64,000 bases of DNA from Sphingomonas sp. 37zxx (GTDB lineage Bacteria > Pseudomonadota > Alphaproteobacteria > Sphingomonadales > Sphingomonadaceae), in the NCBI RefSeq assembly GCF_000786205.1, contig NZ_JROH01000012.1, positions 1 to 64,000 of the forward strand, in the 5' to 3' direction. Shown one piece after another: positions 40,711 to 49,108 of this stretch. Position 1 is the first letter of the stretch. Each line of letters opens with the position of its first letter. A model generated the notes under the pieces. The model saw only the letters and a program-made list of their open reading frames with translations. It had not been told where the DNA came from and made no database searches. The position numbers and the translations under genes are program-made.

Positions 40711-42021
40711 TTGGATTTCCTGATATCCCTCGCCGTCATTTTAGTGATGGTCGCTGCGAACGCGCTTTATGTCGCAGCCGAGTTCGCCACCGTCGGCGCG
40801 CGCAAATCGCGCGTTCAGGAATCTGCCGAAGCGGGCGATCCCGCCGCCGCCAAATTGCTGCATATTCTGCGCGACCCCAAAAAACTCGACAATTATGTGG
40901 CCGGTTGCCAGGTCGGCATCACGCTGAGCAGCCTGGTTGCCGGTGCTTATGGCCAGGCACAATTGACGCCATTGCTGGCGCCAATGCTGGGCGCGGTCGG
41001 CGGACAGGTCGCGGCGATCGTCATCGTGCTGCTGGTGGTGACGGTGCTGCAGGTGGTGCTGGGCGAATTGCTGCCAAAGACGATCGCGCTGCGATACCCC
41101 GAGCGGCTTTCGATCGCGACGCTGATGCCGATGCGCTTCAGCCTGCTGATTTTCCGCCCATTGACCGTCCTGTTCAACGGCACCGCCTTTGCGTTGATGC
41201 GTGCGTTCAGGCTGCATAGCGACCACGGCCATCTTCACGTCCATTCGGCCGATGAACTCGAAGCATTGTATCGCGATAGCGCCGCCGGCGGTCTGATCGA
41301 CGCCGAGGAACGCGACATGCTTGCCGGCGCGCTGGGCATTGACGATACCCGCGTGCGCGAGATCATGACGCCGCGGGTGCGGATGACCACGATCGCGGCC
41401 AGCGACGACGTCGCGACCGCCGTTCGCGTCGCGGCGGCTTCTCCTTTTTCGCGATTCCCGGTGACTGGACCGAATGTGGAGGACATTGTCGGCATCGTGC
41501 ATTTGCGGGCGATGTTTGCCGCCGCGCAGCGCGACCCGACGACGACGGTGGGGGCGATCATGCGCGAGCCGCTGATCGTTGCCGAGTTCATGAGCGTGCC
41601 CAAGCTGTGGAGCACGCTGCGCGATTCGGGACGGCGCAGCGCAGTTGCGATCAACGAATATGGCAGTGTCGCCGGGATGGTAACGCTGGAAGATGCGCTT
41701 GAAGAGATTTTCGGCGAGTTGCAGGACGAATTCGACCAGGAGGAAGAAATCGTGATCGAGCGCGGCCCGGCGGCCAGTGTGCGCGGTGACGTATCGCTGT
41801 CGACGCTGGCCGACCGCTACGCGATCGAATTGCCCGATGACCGCGCCGACACGATCGGCGGCCTGGTTTGGCATTTGCTGGGTCGGTTGCCCCAGGTGGG
41901 GGACGACATGGCGGTGCCTGGCGTCGCCTATCACCTGCGGGTCGAGGCGATGGAGCGGCATGCGGTTCGGCGGGTGCTCGTCACCCCGGATGTGTCACCG
42001 GTTGAGGAAGAGACGTCGTGA
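40711..42021 (+). CDS. CNNM/CorC family protein (DUF21, CBS pair, transporter-associated domain), first copy
   Basis: A 436-residue inner-membrane protein starting from TTG. The DUF21 transmembrane part includes ISLAVILVMVAANALYVAAE, FATVGARKSRVQ, CQVGITLSSLVAGAYGQ and VVLGELLPKTIALRYPERL. Two CBS domains follow (REIMTPRVRMTTI, FPVTGPNVEDIVGIVHLRAM, VAINEYGSVAGMVTLEDALE). A C-terminal CorC/HlyC domain (TLADRYAIELPDDRADTIGG) ends it. Such proteins are linked to Mg/Co export; the hemolysin name is historical. It overlaps its paralogue by 4 nt. Confidence 0.9.
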   Translation: MDFLISLAVILVMVAANALYVAAEFATVGARKSRVQESAEAGDPAAAKLLHILRDPKKLDNYVAGCQVGITLSSLVAGAYGQAQLTPLLAPMLGAVGGQVAAIVIVLLVVTVLQVVLGELLPKTIALRYPERLSIATLMPMRFSLLIFRPLTVLFNGTAFALMRAFRLHSDHGHLHVHSADELEALYRDSAAGGLIDAEERDMLAGALGIDDTRVREIMTPRVRMTTIAASDDVATAVRVAAASPFSRFPVTGPNVEDIVGIVHLRAMFAAAQRDPTTTVGAIMREPLIVAEFMSVPKLWSTLRDSGRRSAVAINEYGSVAGMVTLEDALEEIFGELQDEFDQEEEIVIERGPAASVRGDVSLSTLADRYAIELPDDRADTIGGLVWHLLGRLPQVGDDMAVPGVAYHLRVEAMERHAVRRVLVTPDVSPVEEETS

Positions 42022-43328
42022 GCGCCTATCTCGTGCCGATCGGCATCATCATCGGCTTGATCATCGTCAACGGCGTTTTCGTCGCCGCCGAGTTCGCCCT
42101 GGTCGGTTCGCGCAAAAGCCGGCTGGAAACGATGGCGCAGGGCGGCAACCGGGTCGCACGCTGGCTGGTCAACATGTTCGACCGGCCGATGGGCAAGGAC
42201 GCCTATATCGCGATCGCGCAATTAGGCATCACCCTCGCCTCGATCGGGCTGGGCATGTACGGCGAGCCAGCGGTCGCGGCATGGCTGTATCCCGCCCTTG
42301 AAAGCTGGGGGCTGAGCTATGACCAATCACATGGCGTCGGTTTTGTCCTGGCGCTGGGAGCGATCACCTATCTGCACGTCGTGTTCGGCGAGATGATCCC
42401 CAAGGCACTCGCGCTGCAATTGCCCGAAGGCGTGAGCATCGCTGTCCATCCGGTGATGCGGATATTCGGTTTTCTGTTTCGCCCGATGGTGATCGCACTG
42501 AACTGGGTCGCGTTCGGGCTGATGCGACTGCTGGGCATCCCCGATCCGGCCAAGTCGGCATCACTCTATACCTCAAAAGAACTGGCGATCGCGACCGGCG
42601 AAGTCGCTGCCAGCGGCCAGTTGGACGAAGCGCAGCGGGTGCTGATCGACAATATCTTCGAGATGGAGGATCGCACCGCCGAGGAGCTGATGACCTCACG
42701 CACCCGGCTAAACGCGATCGATGCCGACACCGAACCCACGGCGCTGGGGATCAAAGTCGCCAACAGCCGCGAGACACGATACCCGGTCTATGCAGGGTCG
42801 CTCGACACCGTGCTGGGGGTGCTGCACGTCAAGGACTTCATCCGCGCGCAGCTGAACGGCGAACTACAGACGCTGCGCCAGATCGTCAGGCCGCTTGCCC
42901 GCGTCGCGGCGACGACGCCCGCCACCGAATTGCTGGCGCTATTCAAGAAACAGCGTGTGCATGCGGCGCTGGTCGTCGACGAATATGGCGGCACGATGGG
43001 CTTCGTCACGATGGATGACATCATCGAAGATCTGATCGACGATGATGAAGCGCTGATGACCGACTGGATTCGCCGCATGCCTGATCGCAGCCTGAAGCTG
43101 GACGGCGAGGTAACGCTGGCCGAACTACGCGAGGATCATGCGATCGACCTTACCGCCCCCGACGTCGTCACCGTCGCCGGGCTGTTCCTGGCGATTGACG
43201 GCACGCTGCCACTCGCGGGCGCGAAACTGGAGCGCAACGGGCATTTCCTGCAGATCGAGGAGATGCAGGGCCTGAAGATCACTCGGGTAAACCTGATGCC
43301 CGCCGCCGCAAATTCGCCGGCGGACTGA
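42018..43328 (+). CDS. CNNM/CorC family protein, second copy
   Basis: A 436-residue paralogue starting at GTG inside the stop of the first copy, with GAGGAAGAG upstream. The same domains are present in order: DUF21 (IIVNGVFVAAEFALVGSRKS, VVFGEMIPKALALQLPEGV), CBS pair (EELMTSRTRLNAI, YPVYAGSLDTVLGVLHVKDF, ALVVDEYGGTMGFVTMDDII) and CorC_HlyC (LREDHAIDLTAPDVVTVAGL). Equal length and tight overlap suggest tandem duplication and possibly a heteromer. Metal transport is the family expectation. Confidence 0.9.
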   Translation: MSAYLVPIGIIIGLIIVNGVFVAAEFALVGSRKSRLETMAQGGNRVARWLVNMFDRPMGKDAYIAIAQLGITLASIGLGMYGEPAVAAWLYPALESWGLSYDQSHGVGFVLALGAITYLHVVFGEMIPKALALQLPEGVSIAVHPVMRIFGFLFRPMVIALNWVAFGLMRLLGIPDPAKSASLYTSKELAIATGEVAASGQLDEAQRVLIDNIFEMEDRTAEELMTSRTRLNAIDADTEPTALGIKVANSRETRYPVYAGSLDTVLGVLHVKDFIRAQLNGELQTLRQIVRPLARVAATTPATELLALFKKQRVHAALVVDEYGGTMGFVTMDDIIEDLIDDDEALMTDWIRRMPDRSLKLDGEVTLAELREDHAIDLTAPDVVTVAGLFLAIDGTLPLAGAKLERNGHFLQIEEMQGLKITRVNLMPAAANSPAD

Positions 43329-43346
43329 TTCAGCCGGCGGCGCTTC

Positions 43347-44801
43347 CTACCCCAGCCAGCCGCCCGAAAACCCGGCGCGCTCCAACCCGCGGCGGACATG
43401 CGGGTTGCGCTGCATCGTTTTCCACACCAGCCCCGACCGGTGATTTTCGATCATCGCGACGATCGGCCCCTGGTCGATCCCCAGATAATCCTTGTCGACC
43501 CAACCCACCCCCGGGCGAAGTTCACCGTGCTGAAACGGCCTTGGCGGACGTGCGGTCAGCGTCGGGTTGAACGCATCGAGAAAGCCGTATTTGTCGTATA
43601 GCCCTGCGCCATAGCGCGCATAAAGCGCGCTGACGGTCGGTTCGACAATCTCGGGCGCGAACGGCAGCGAACCGAGCAATGCGGTGGGTGCCAGCGTGCC
43701 GTCGTCGCGCTCGCCCGGACCGCGCGCCGAATAGCTGAAGAAATCGCGTTTGCGCCCGCCGATCGTCATCGCGAAATCGCCGGGGCCGTCACAGGCGGTC
43801 AGCCCCCAGCAGTCCGCGCCATAGCCCGCCCAGCCGCCAGGATTCTCGATGGCATAGGCCCGCTGGGCATAGGTCGCGCGGCGGCTGTTTTCGAAATAAT
43901 CGATGCCCTTGGCCGCCATGAACCGATCGCGGATGCCGCGAAAGTCGATCCAGACATGGCTGTATTGGTGGCCGAACATCGGCGCGAATTGCAGATGCGG
44001 CTCGCCCCAGCGATTGCCCCAGCTTGCCTCGAACCGGTCGGTCCATGCGTCCCAGGTGCCGTCGGCCAAGGGATGCGTGGGCGACCCGAGCCCCAGGATA
44101 TAGAGGATCATGCCCTCGTTATAGACGTCCCAGTCGTGCGGGATGAAGCCGCTTTCTGGGTGCCAGCCCATCGAAACCAGCGGCGCGCGCGGGGTGATCC
44201 ACGGCCATTCGATCGCGGTGTAAAGCTGTTCGGCAAGCGCGCGGATCCGCGCTTCTGCGGGATCATCGGCGCGGTCGAACCAGCTTTGCGCGAACAGCAC
44301 GCCGCCCATCAGCAGTGCGGTATCGACCGTCGATAATTCGGCGCGCGCGAAGCGCCAACCCTGGGTGACGCCAAGGAAATGATAGAAGAACCCCCGATTA
44401 CCGCTGGTTCGCTCCCCCTCCCCCATCGGCGCTGCCGCCAGAAACTCCAGCGTCGCGAGCGTTCGATCACGTGCCGCCGCGCGCGTTACCCAGCCATGCG
44501 ACGCGCCGATCGGATACGCCGTCAGCGCATAGCCCACCGCCGCGATCGAGGCGAAGGACGGCGTCGGCCAGCGATCAGGGGCCAGACCGGTCCTGGGATC
44601 GGTGGTTTCCCAGAAATAGCGGAATGCGCGGCGCTGGATGTCATCGATCAGCGGGGTGACCGCCACGCCGGCCGCCGGGAGATCATCCAGCGGTGTCCAG
44701 CCATCGACCGCGATACGCGGACTGGAGCCCGGCGCGCACCCGGCCACCACGGCTCCAAGACCAAGCCCAGCCGTGGCCATGAACTGGCGTTTGTTCAGCA
44801 A
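43347..44801 (-). CDS. GH144-type (Glycoamylase, PF10091) glucanase, exported
   Basis: A 484-residue protein of the bacterial glucoamylase-like domain, a family whose studied members include endo-beta-1,2-glucanases (GH144). Family-like segments are RRAFRYFWETTDPRTGLAPD, TVDTALLMGGVLFA, YNEGMILYILGLGSPTHPL, FGHQYSHVWIDFRGIRD and PENPGGW-like ENPGGWAGYG with CWGLTACDGPG. The N-terminus has a KR twin-arginine-like NKRQFM before a hydrophobic run and a lipobox VVAGC. I favour the TTG at 44801, with GGGAG 8 nt before it; GTG 44822 and ATG 44780 are alternatives. It is downstream of the interrupted receptor gene, across a terminator-like hairpin. Confidence 0.82.
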   Translation of the reverse strand: MLNKRQFMATAGLGLGAVVAGCAPGSSPRIAVDGWTPLDDLPAAGVAVTPLIDDIQRRAFRYFWETTDPRTGLAPDRWPTPSFASIAAVGYALTAYPIGASHGWVTRAAARDRTLATLEFLAAAPMGEGERTSGNRGFFYHFLGVTQGWRFARAELSTVDTALLMGGVLFAQSWFDRADDPAEARIRALAEQLYTAIEWPWITPRAPLVSMGWHPESGFIPHDWDVYNEGMILYILGLGSPTHPLADGTWDAWTDRFEASWGNRWGEPHLQFAPMFGHQYSHVWIDFRGIRDRFMAAKGIDYFENSRRATYAQRAYAIENPGGWAGYGADCWGLTACDGPGDFAMTIGGRKRDFFSYSARGPGERDDGTLAPTALLGSLPFAPEIVEPTVSALYARYGAGLYDKYGFLDAFNPTLTARPPRPFQHGELRPGVGWVDKDYLGIDQGPIVAMIENHRSGLVWKTMQRNPHVRRGLERAGFSGGWLG

Positions 44802-44828
44802 ATTGCAGGCTCCCAGAATCACGCGGGT

Positions 44829-44871
44829 AAAAAAAGGCCGGGGCGGGCAAGGGGGGAACGCCCGCCCCGGC
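44829..44871 (-). terminator. rho-independent terminator between receptor and GH144 genes
   Basis: A perfect 12-bp stem (GCCGGGGCGGGC at 44837-44848 with GCCCGCCCCGGC at 44860-44871) has, on the minus strand, a seven-T run. It starts 9 bp after the receptor stop. It should end or strongly reduce transcription into the GH144 gene. Confidence 0.85.
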
Positions 44872-44880
44872 AGTCAGGAG

Positions 44881-47800
44881 TTAGAAGCGATAGCCGACGC
44901 GGAACTGGATACGCCGCGGCAGGGTGAGGAGCCGGCTGGCGTTCTCCAGCGTAGCCGGCTGCAACAGATCAGGATCCGGCGTGGCGCTCCGGTTGATGAA
45001 TTCATCAAAGCCAGCCCCGTTCTTGTTGTTGAACGCATTCAGGACGTCGACCGCGAACTCGACTTCGTTGCCGGTGCCGAACAGCTTTTGCCGATTGGCA
45101 AGCGTCAGGTTGACCTCACAAAAGGCAAAGACGCCGGCGATGCAGTTCTTGTCGGGATAGGCAGCGGTGAATTCACGCTGGCCCGGCTCGAAGCCATCCG
45201 AGGCGTCGACGACATTATAGGCCTGTCCCGAACCAAGCGTCGTCAGCGTCGAGAACTGGAAGCCAAGCGGAAGATCGACAATGCCCGACAGCACCAGCCG
45301 GTGCCGCTCATCGCCGACGGTCGGACGCCAGCCATAATCGTCGGGGGTGATCTCATCGAGACTGAACAGATCACCGCCATTCCGTTCGGCCTTGCCCAAC
45401 GTATAGGCGATGTTCAGCCCCCAGCCTGACGAAGCGGTGTAGTTCTTGTCGAGGGTGACGAACAGCGCCTTGTAGCGGGTATCCAGCCCGTCGAAACCGA
45501 TCAATGCATTTGAGTAGCCAAGGCTGCGTAGCGTCCCCAGCGCGGCCCCGTCGCAACAGCCGCCCTGACCGGCATTGTTCCGCGTGGCGAACAGATAGGT
45601 ATAGCCATTGCGCCCGCGCTGGTACGAACCGGTAACCGACGCCTGGAAAACCCCAAGCCGCTGGCGCACGCCGAACGAGAACTGATCGTTTACCGGCGGC
45701 TTCGTATTGTTCTTGGTCACCAACAATTCGGGCAGACCAGTCTCGGGGTTGCTGGCAAGCAACTGCAACAGCCCATCGCGGGTCAGATAGGATTCGTCGA
45801 AGGCGACCGTGGGAAGCCCGCGCCGGGGCGTTCCATCGGGCGAGAAGCGGAAAACACCTACCGGGTTGATCGTCCGCGACAGTTCATCGACCGTCGTGTT
45901 GAAATTGTTGCGGTCATAATAGCGGCCCGCGCCGCCGAAAATCACCGTATTCTCGGTACCGAAAATATCCCACGAAAAGCCTACGCGCGGCGCGATCGCG
46001 CCCATGAACGGTTCGCGGTTGTCGCCCGTGCTGATGTAATCTTCGGGGTTGAAATAGTCGGTCGTCGGCAGCGAGCGGAGGGCTGTCGCCGCATTGGCCG
46101 GCGTTATGAAGTTGTTGTTCTTGGCATTAGTCTCATAGTCCTAGCGCACGCCAAGGTTCAACTGCAGCCGGTCGCTGACGTCCCAGTCATCCTGCAAATA
46201 CAGGCCGACTTGGGTGTTCGACCCATAGATACGCCCATTGCCCAGACCCAGCCGTGCCTCGGCCGGAAATGCAAAGGTCAGATCGTCGGTGGGGTCGAGC
46301 GGAGTGCCGGCATTGTCGCCACGATTGAAGCTGTAGCGCGGCTGGATGAAGGCGTTGTTAGTGAACTCGATATCGGTCACCTCCACCCGGACACCCGCCT
46401 TGATCGCGTGCCGCGCAAACCCGGTCCAGGTAAGATCATCGCGCAGCGTATAGCCCTGCTGCAGTTCGCGCCGTGTCGAATCCTTGCCGCCGAACACGAC
46501 CACACCGGCATAGTCGAACGATGGCAGATCGGGGTTCAACGACGTTGGATTGAAGACATAGTTCAGATAGTTGGCATTGAATTCATTGACGAAATTGTTG
46601 CCGTTGTACGTCCATTTGAAGACATAGGTGTCGACGACATTGATCTTGTTTTCCGCCGCTTCGAACGCGACGTTGCCACCAAAGCCCTGAATATCGGTTT
46701 CTTCGCGACGGCTGAACGACAGGTCGAATACCTGCCGGTCGTCAGGAGTCAGCGTCATCTTGCCGAAATAGAAATCCTGGCGAAACGGGCTGACGAATGC
46801 GCCCTCGAACTCCGATAGGCGACGGCCCGAAGCCTGTTCAAACTCCCGGATCGCGCCGGGGTCAGCCGTGACGCTTGGATTGACGTTGAACGCCCGGTCC
46901 TGATCGTTGCCCTCGTAGGCGGCAAAGAAGAACAGCCGATCCTTGATGATCGGGCCACCAAGCGAGATGCCATATTGCTTGCGCTCGAATGCAGGTTCCG
47001 CGTTGCCGTCGCGGATGTCGATATAGTTTTTCTGCGAGAGTGCCTTGTCGGTATATTGCCCGAACGCTTCGCCATGAAACTCGTTGGCGCCCGACTTGGT
47101 GATCGCGGTGATAACGGCGGCACCGGCCTGCTCATATTCGGCCTTATAGTTCTGCGTGATGACGCGGAACTCCTGCACGGCAAGCTGGCCGAACGGGTTG
47201 CCGCGGCTGTTCTGCTGGTCGGCGACACCGCCCTCGCGCAGCTTGTTCTTCAGGCTGACGCCGTCGATGAACACATTGACCTGGCTGGCGGGCGATGCAC
47301 CCGACTGGAATCCCTTGTCGGTTTCGCTGTCGTTGTACCGCACGCCGGGGGCAAGCGCGGCGAACGACAGAAAGTTGCGGTCAGTCTGCGGAAGCCTGCG
47401 GATCTGCTCCTGCGACACGTTGGTCGCGATTTCGCTGGTGCGGGTTTCAGCCAGCGCCGATCCGGTGACGACGATGTCGCCTTCCTGCGCCGACTGGTCG
47501 CCGACGCTGATGTCTGCCGGTTCCTCGGCACCGGCAGCGGCCCCTAGCTGTGCGTCGAGCGTAGCCGACTGGCCGATCGAAACCGTCACCAGCCGTTCGA
47601 ACGTCGCCCCGTCGGCACCGGCGATCGTCACCCGATACTCGCCGGTTCGCACGCCGTTGAGAATATAGGCGCCATTCGCGGCGGTGGTGGCGGTGCGGGT
47701 GATGTTGTTGGCGGTCGCGACGGCGGTGACGGTCGCGCCGGCAACGGGTGCGCCCGATGCGTCGGTGACGGTGCCGCGAATGCTGGCGGTCGTCGTCTGC

Positions 47801-47886
47801 GCGGCGGCGGGGGCCACCATCGCAACGGTGCCGCCGAGCGCGGTCGCACTGGCGAGCAATAAGCGGAAGGCTGAAATGGTCTTCAT
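44881..47886 (-). pseudogene. TonB-dependent receptor (Oar-like) interrupted by an in-frame amber codon
   Basis: Two open segments, 47886-46141 (581 residues) and the part from 46140 down to 44881, are in the same frame and separated only by TAG at 46143-46141. Joined they give a 1001-codon receptor. There is a signal peptide (MKTISAFRLLLASATALGG), a carboxypeptidase-regulatory-like domain (ASIRGTVTDASGAPVAGATV), a plug (IRRLPQTDRNFLSFAALAPG) and a barrel ending in RRIQFRVGYRF. Across the stop the reading is QLNLGVR-stop-DYETNAKNN, and the usual residue after GVR is Trp, so TGG to TAG is the simplest cause. It sits between lacI and the GH144 gene. It could be a fresh pseudogene, an error, or read through. 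Confidence 0.85.
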
Positions 47887-47929
47887 GATGTTCTTCCCTG
47901 CTGATCCCCCTGTTCGCCGGGGGCTTCGT

Positions 47930-49000
47930 TTAATTCTGGGCTAAATTCTGGAGCGTGGTCGTGTTGCGGACGATCAACTGCGGCATGGTGTGTTCGACCT
48001 GCATGTCTTCGCCGCCGCCGATCATCTCGGTCAGCCGTGCGACGGCGCGCATCCCGAGCGCGGCGATGTCGATCCGCATCGTGGTGAGCGACGGGGTGAC
48101 GAAACGGGCGAGCGGAATGTCATCGAAGCCGGCGATCGCGATCCGCCCCGGCACATCGACCTCCGCGTCGCGCAGCGCCACCAGCGCGCCCACCGCCATC
48201 ATGTCGTTGGCGGCGAAGATCGCATCGACGGGGGCAGTATCGGCGAGCAGTGCCCGCGCGGCCTGCGCACCCGATTCCTCATGAAAGTCGCCGGCGACGA
48301 TCCGGGGCGTCAGGCCGGCCTGCGCCATCGCATCGGCATAGCCGCGCTGCCGCTCGCGCGCGTCGATATTGCCGTCCGGGCCCGCGATATGAACGATATG
48401 CCGCCGCCCGACCGCAACCAGGTGCGCGACCATCGCCGCTGCGCCGCCGGCATTGTCGACGTGCAGTTCGGCGCGCTGCTGATGATGCGGGGCGCAGTTG
48501 ATCAGGACGGCGGGGACGCTGGGGGGCAGATGGGCGAAAAGCTGATCGGCATCGACATGCGGTGCCATCACCACCAGCCCATCGACACAGCCACGCATCG
48601 CTTTCAGCGCCTCGATGCCCGAGGCTGGATCGCTGTGCATGTTGGTGAGCAGCAAATGCAGCCCGCGCGCCGATGCTTCGCGATCCATGCCGCGCAGGAT
48701 TTCGGAGAAGAACTCACCGTGCAGATCGGGCAGCACCACGCCAAGCGCGCCGGTGCGCGACAAACTTAGATTGCGGGCTCCGGCGTGCGGCACATAGCCC
48801 AGCCGGGCGGCAACAGCCGCTACCCGCTCGCGCAATTCGGGACTGACATTGTCATGGCCGTTCAGCACACGCGAAACCGAGGCGACCGAAACCGCCGCTT
48901 CACGCGCAACATCACGGATGGTGGCATTCGCCATCGCTTCAGAACGGTCCTCTACCGGGTCATCTTCTGTGCAGGCGCTGCTGGTCGGCGCATTCGCCAT
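47930..49000 (-). CDS. LacI family transcriptional regulator
   Basis: A 356-residue sugar-responsive repressor. The N-terminal helix-turn-helix is TIRDVAREAAVSVASVSRVL with the hinge RNLSLSRTGALGVV. The periplasmic-binding-like core has LPDLHGEFFSEILRGMDREA, VAPHVDADQLF-like VVMAPHVDA, IAGPDGNIDARERQRGYADA and AIFAANDMMAVGALVALRDA. ATG 49000 has an AAGGGCG site; a second in-frame ATG at 48934 starts an almost identical MANA sequence. It is divergent from a GH3 gene with a 22-bp palindrome between them, and 43 bp upstream of the receptor gene on its own strand. It probably controls the locus in response to a glucan-derived sugar. Confidence 0.93.
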   Translation of the reverse strand: MANAPTSSACTEDDPVEDRSEAMANATIRDVAREAAVSVASVSRVLNGHDNVSPELRERVAAVAARLGYVPHAGARNLSLSRTGALGVVLPDLHGEFFSEILRGMDREASARGLHLLLTNMHSDPASGIEALKAMRGCVDGLVVMAPHVDADQLFAHLPPSVPAVLINCAPHHQQRAELHVDNAGGAAAMVAHLVAVGRRHIVHIAGPDGNIDARERQRGYADAMAQAGLTPRIVAGDFHEESGAQAARALLADTAPVDAIFAANDMMAVGALVALRDAEVDVPGRIAIAGFDDIPLARFVTPSLTTMRIDIAALGMRAVARLTEMIGGGEDMQVEHTMPQLIVRNTTTLQNLAQN

Positions 49001-49010
49001 CGCTTCGCCC

Positions 49011-49032
49011 TTGATGTAACCGGTTACATCAA
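49011..49032. promoter_or_regulatory. LacI-type operator, perfect 22-bp palindrome
   Basis: The 14-bp core TGTAACCGGTTACA is flanked symmetrically to give a perfect 22-bp palindrome, 11 bp upstream of the lacI start and 77 bp before the GH3 start. The central CG and overall form are those of LacI-family operators. The encoded LacI is the obvious binder, repressing both divergent genes. Confidence 0.8.
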
Positions 49033-49108
49033 ACTACAACGGCCATCAATATGATTCATGACGCCCCGGCTGCTAAGGCGATCGGGCGACGCGAGAGGAA
49101 CCAGATCG

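Noticed and set aside
44881..47886. A frameshift or two separate genes at the split TonB receptor
   Set aside because: The two segments are in the same frame and only a single TAG separates them. The downstream part lacks a signal peptide and plug, so it is not a gene of its own.
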